From the NCBI RefSeq assembly GCF_000832305.1, contig NZ_CP010537.1, forward strand, positions 2,914,001-2,978,000: a stretch of 64,000 bases of DNA. The letters are read 5' to 3'. The notes under the pieces were generated by a model. It was not told where the DNA came from. It saw only the letters and a list, made by a program, of their open reading frames with translations, and made no database searches. Numbering within the stretch: the first letter of the stretch is position 1; every line of letters begins with the position of its first letter. The DNA is from Cupriavidus basilensis (GTDB taxonomy: Bacteria > Pseudomonadota > Gammaproteobacteria > Burkholderiales > Burkholderiaceae). Positions 61,253 through 64,000 of this stretch are shown here, one piece after another. The position numbers were made by a program, and so were the translations under genes.

Positions 61253-61640
61253 AAGTGTCTCTTTGTTTCGATGTGCTGGTGCTTGGCAGAAGACGGCCGC
61301 CGCGGATACCTGTCCGGCAGGCGTGCCGAGGGATGCCACGGCGCTGCCCGGATGTTCCGGGGCGGCGCAACTGCGGCGAGCCCGGTGGGTATGTGGCAAC
61401 GGCCGCCGGGCCATGTCAATACATCCAAGACTGGGATTGAATGTATTGCAAAGGGCGAAGCTTAGCATTTGACATGGGCGGCAAGACAGACACAACACCT
61501 TTAACCAGCAGACATATAGAGGCTGCCTGCTTGTATTTTTGTGCGATCAGCGCCCACCAGGCAGGGACTGGCGGCCTCGAAGGCGGGCCTGAGCACGCCG
61601 TACAATGCTCGGATCGCGCACAGACAGGGGGGCAAAGAAC
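61253..61640. promoter_or_regulatory. Divergent promoter region gdhA / PNPOx-like, with inverted repeat 61417-61448
   Basis: About 390 bp without a gene. At 61417-61448 CAATACAT and ATGTATTG (perfect 8-bp arms, 16-bp spacer) form a possible dimeric-regulator site about 165 bp upstream of gdhA. A TTGACA hexamer at 61469-61474 points toward the plus-strand gene. Confidence 0.5.
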
Positions 61641-62291
61641 GTGGAAGTCCCGATCGATCAAGTTGTCAGCCTGCTCCACGAAGCGGCCTACGGCACCCTG
61701 GCGACGCACGCTTGCACCCTGCCCGGCTACCCCTACGCCACCGTGGTGCCGTTCGTGCCCGACGCGGCCAGCGCGCCCGTGATCTGCGTCAGCGCATTGG
61801 CCGAGCACACGCGCAACCTCCTTGCCGATGCGAGAGTGAGCCTGTCGGTGCTGCAGCCCGGCGCCGTTGACGTGCAGAACGCCCCGCGCCTGACGCTGGT
61901 GGGCGATGCCGCCCGCATCGAGCCGAATGCCGACGAGCTGGCGCGTTACCTGCGCTATGCGCCGGCTACCGAGCCATTGCTGGCGCTGGATTTCCAGTTC
62001 TTCCGCATCCACCCGAGCGCCATACGGTTTATCGGCGGCGTCGGCCGGATGGGCTGGATCGGGCAATCGGCGTGGGACGCCTTGCCGCAGGTGGCGCCAG
62101 GCGTCGAGGCCGGGATCGTGCAAGCGGCGTCGCTCGCCGCGCCGGGCGGCGTACGCGTGCTTGGCGTGGATGGCTATGGCATTGACTATGACATCGCGGG
62201 GCACCGCCGCCGCAGGTGCTTTCCCCATGCACCCATCGCGCCGAACGCGTTGGAGGCGACGGCCCTGGCCATTGCGGCCAGCCTCGGCTGA
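61641..62291 (+). CDS. HugZ/pyridoxamine-phosphate-oxidase-like flavin or haem-binding protein
   Basis: 216 residues from GTG 61641 (GGGGGGC upstream), or 228 from ATG 61605. Split-barrel FMN-binding fold: SLLHEAAYGTLATHACTLPG, YPYATVVPFVPDAASAPVIC, LAEHTRNLLADARVSLSVLQ, LTLVGDAARIEPNADELARY, LDFQFFRIHPSAIRFIGGVG. A C-terminal DUF2470-like part follows (GVDGYGIDYDIAGHRRRRCF). HugZ-type members degrade or bind haem; others are of unknown function. Confidence 0.78.
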   Translation: MEVPIDQVVSLLHEAAYGTLATHACTLPGYPYATVVPFVPDAASAPVICVSALAEHTRNLLADARVSLSVLQPGAVDVQNAPRLTLVGDAARIEPNADELARYLRYAPATEPLLALDFQFFRIHPSAIRFIGGVGRMGWIGQSAWDALPQVAPGVEAGIVQAASLAAPGGVRVLGVDGYGIDYDIAGHRRRRCFPHAPIAPNALEATALAIAASLG

Positions 62292-62366
62292 AGCAGCCTT
62301 TGCCGCCCTCAGGCGATGCGCAGCACGTGGACTCCGCTGCGTAGGAAAAACAAAGGTGGAATCTAG

Positions 62367-62822
62367 CGGTCGATCGAGGCCGGCCGGCTCGCCGTCCGGG
62401 AGCAAGAGAAACTCCTGGCCGAAAGCGCATCGTTCGCCGTCGATACCACGCTCTCTGGCAAGCGAGAACTGATCCTGATGGGACGGGCCAAGGCTGCCGG
62501 CTACAAAGTCAATCTCGTCTTCGTCGGCGGCCCCGATCCAGGCCTTTGCATCGCGCGGATCGCCCAGTGAACGGCCGCGGGAGGTCACTGGGTGCCCCCC
62601 GGAGATGTAAGGCGCCGCCACGCCCGAAGCCTTGCCAATTTCGCTCCCGCGTTTGAGATTGCAGACAGGACCTTTGCGCTGGACAACTCCGCTCTGCGTT
62701 CACGCCTGATTCTGTCCAGGGAAAACGACCGCATGCGCCAGCGCTCTTCCAGGCTGCCGCAATGGGCCTTGGATGCATTTCCTGCCCGGCTCTTGCCCCA
62801 GCTCGCCGGACCACGGTATTAG
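62367..62822 (+). pseudogene. Zeta-toxin-family kinase remnant
   Basis: Plus-strand frame encoding IEAGRLAVREQEKLLAESAS, FAVDTTLSGKRELILMGRAK, AAGYKVNLVFVGGPDPGLCI and ARIAQ. A TGA stop (62568-62570) follows, and the same frame goes on as GGHWVPPGDVRRRHARSLAN, then FEIADRTFALDNS. This matches zeta-toxin-like (UDP-GlcNAc kinase/AAA) proteins of soil bacteria. The P-loop N-terminus is missing and one in-frame stop interrupts the rest, so it is inactive. No epsilon-type antitoxin is present. Confidence 0.7.
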
Positions 62823-62887
62823 GCCGCATGCCCGAGCACAGCAGAAAGAAGGCCAACCAAAAGCAAGATCAACCAACTGTGGTAGCC

Positions 62888-62917
62888 GTGTTTCCCGCCC
62901 GAAGGGGCGGGAAACAC
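62888..62917. terminator. Perfect 13-bp-arm hairpin
   Basis: GTGTTTCCCGCCC-GAAG-GGGCGGGAAACAC. Very stable GAAG-loop stem about 65 bp past the zeta-toxin remnant. No U-tract; may be a repeated intergenic element. Confidence 0.6.
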
Positions 62918-62962
62918 CCAAGCGCGATGCGAAGCGAGCCGTGAAGGTGTGCCAAGGCCGTA

Positions 62963-63088
62963 TGGGGCGCCTCGGGATTCGGCGAAAAGAGCGGAAAAGA
63001 GGGACCCATGTCTGAGTATCGCCTTAAGGCGATGCGAGTTTGGGTCCCGGCCGCTCTTTTCGTCGAATCCCGAGGGGTAGTCGCCCCA
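62963..63088. repeat. Large imperfect inverted repeat with nested palindromes
   Basis: Outer arms TGGGGCG...TCGGGATTCGGCGAAAAG / CTTTTCGTCGAATCCCGA...CGCCCCA enclose GGGACCCA...TGGGTCCC and a perfect central 16-bp palindrome ATCGCCTTAAGGCGAT (63018-63033). The whole can fold as one extended cruciform or RNA stem. Confidence 0.8.
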
Positions 63089-63106
63089 TCCGGCGCGCCT
63101 TTTTTG

Positions 63107-63136
63107 CCTACTTTTTTGGCAAGACAAAAAAGTAGG
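63107..63136. terminator. T-rich hairpin (bidirectional terminator candidate)
   Basis: CCTACTTTTTTG-gcaaga-CAAAAAAGTAGG has 12-bp perfect arms. The internal T6/A6 tracts and position between the zeta remnant and the IclR gene fit a terminator. Similar elements are common intergenic repeats in beta- and gammaproteobacteria. Confidence 0.6.
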
Positions 63137-63198
63137 TCGCCGCGCCGCAGGCGTGGTGAAACTGCCGTTGCCTTTTACGTCAAGCAGTTGCAGTTGCT

Positions 63199-63237
63199 CT
63201 CAATCCCCCCCAATCCCCCCCCCAATCCCCCCCCAAT
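63199..63237. repeat. Tandem C-rich repeat
   Basis: Four copies of a 10-12 bp unit (caatcccccc with variable C-run) lie upstream of the second IclR gene. Homopolymer C-runs of this type are prone to slippage. Confidence 0.75.
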
Positions 63238-63356
63238 GCCGGCGCCGCCAAAGCCCACCACAGCAAAAAGCGAATCAAGCCTTGATACACCGCTAGTGAC
63301 CAATGCCTCTGCGGAAGTACAATCAAATCGTCTCGTTTTCCGGAACGGAGTCCGAA

Positions 63357-64000
63357 TTGAAATCGGCAACAGTAGCGGCACCCAAAAAAGCGCCTTCCGA
63401 GGCCCCCAAGAACAAACCCGCAAAACCCGCGCGCGCGAAGGCGTCCCTGCGCCTGGAAGAACCGGCCGCCGCGGCGCCGGTCACGAGCATGGCAGCCGAC
63501 GCGGCAGCGGCGGACCGCGATACCCCCACGCTGCGCGCCTTCGCCCTGCTCGAATTCCTGGTTGCGGCCGACCGCCCCTTGTCGCTGGCGGAAATCATGC
63601 AGGGTTTCGAAGCACCCAAGGCTTCGCTGCACCGCATGCTTGGCGCGCTGGAGGCCGGCGGGCTGGTAATCCGCGAGCCGGGCGCGCGCAATGCTTATGC
63701 CGTGGGGCCGCGCCTGTCGCGCCTTGGCGTGGCCATCGTCACGCATTCGGGTACGCGGCAGTTGCGCCATGCCATCCTGGCGCGGCTGGTGGCGGACATC
63801 GGCGAAACGGTCAACTTGACCATGCTGCACGAAACCTCGGTGCTGTACCTGGACCGCATGGAAGCGCCGTGGCCGCTGCGGCTGGACCTGAAGCCGGGCT
63901 CGCGCGTGCCGCTGCACTGCTCGGCCAGCGGCAAGCTGCTGCTATCGCTGCTGCCGCGCGAGCAGCGCGCCGCGCTGGTGCGGCAGCTGCCGCTGGAGCG
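63357..64000 (+). CDS. IclR-family regulator (cut by window end)
   Basis: Starts at TTG 63357 with GGAG 6 nt upstream; an ATG at 63489 would remove the Lys/Ala/Pro-rich leader (KSATVAAPKKAPSEAPKNKP). The winged helix (LRAFALLEFLVAADRPLSLA, GFEAPKASLHRMLGALEAGG) and the start of the effector domain (LHETSVLYLDRMEAPWPLRL, VPLHCSASGKLLLSLLPREQ) are visible. The remainder lies outside the window and its targets are unknown. Confidence 0.85.
   Translation, partial: MKSATVAAPKKAPSEAPKNKPAKPARAKASLRLEEPAAAAPVTSMAADAAAADRDTPTLRAFALLEFLVAADRPLSLAEIMQGFEAPKASLHRMLGALEAGGLVIREPGARNAYAVGPRLSRLGVAIVTHSGTRQLRHAILARLVADIGETVNLTMLHETSVLYLDRMEAPWPLRLDLKPGSRVPLHCSASGKLLLSLLPREQRAALVRQLPLE

Noticed and set aside
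62819..63127. Minus-strand 102-codon frame over the inverted repeats
   Set aside because: Its length comes from palindromic DNA; no plausible start or family.

Overview
The window is GC-rich, gene-dense DNA of the kind found in Burkholderiales. The gene families (CzcCBA metal efflux, tyrosine catabolism, Liv transporters, IclR and LysR regulators, Gram-negative porin) fit Cupriavidus or Ralstonia best. This is inferred from gene content and protein style only; there is no rRNA or tRNA in the window.

Layout. 1-4.2 kb: minus-strand heavy-metal RND efflux operon (small exported protein, czcC, czcB, czcA cut by the window edge). 4.4-7.4 kb: divergent LysR/secreted alkylsulfatase pair (sdsB/sdsA type). 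7.4-10.8 kb: LysR facing a HAD hydrolase, a PLP D-amino-acid lyase/dehydratase and RidA. 10.8-13.0 kb: ArsR with an unusual SRPBCC-GST fusion, then a ribbon-helix-helix regulator and partner. 13.3-14.6 kb: spermidine-synthase-like and YkgJ-like proteins. 14.7-19.3 kb: tyrosine module (tyrB, aromatic amino acid permease, hpd, divergent Lrp-type regulator). 19.3-26.3 kb: MFS transporter, small membrane protein, exported ankyrin protein, two overlapping lipoprotein genes.

26.8-41.8 kb: one long minus-strand operon. In order of transcription it encodes a PAPS-dependent sulfotransferase, an about 2,500-residue LEPR-motif/DUF4347 repeat adhesin, a TolC-type outer-membrane factor, a HlyD-type adaptor, a GAF-HlyD fusion, a PqqD-like/M50-protease/HlyD fusion and an APS kinase. 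No ABC ATPase is present. This is the best candidate for an undescribed system: export, and perhaps sulfation and proteolytic maturation, of a giant surface protein by an ATPase-less type-I-like machine.

42.4-47.2 kb: AT-rich decayed island with two partly duplicated units. They contain homologous small exported proteins, broken toxin-like genes and integrase remnants.

47.2-59.0 kb: IclR-controlled catabolic cluster: 3-hydroxyacyl-CoA-dehydrogenase-like enzyme, BKACE lyase, metal-dependent cyclase-family hydrolase, cupin, SDR reductase, complete Liv-type ABC importer, porin and a PhlG-like C-C hydrolase. The enzyme set matches, step for step, a reductive phloroglucinol pathway fed by an acyl-phloroglucinol hydrolase.

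59.2-64 kb: cytochrome c, NADP-glutamate dehydrogenase, HugZ/PNPOx-like protein, zeta-toxin pseudogene, a block of large inverted repeats, and the start of a second IclR regulator cut by the window end.

A cross-cutting feature is short tandem repeats with an exact 9-bp period lying near the ends of at least eight unrelated genes.
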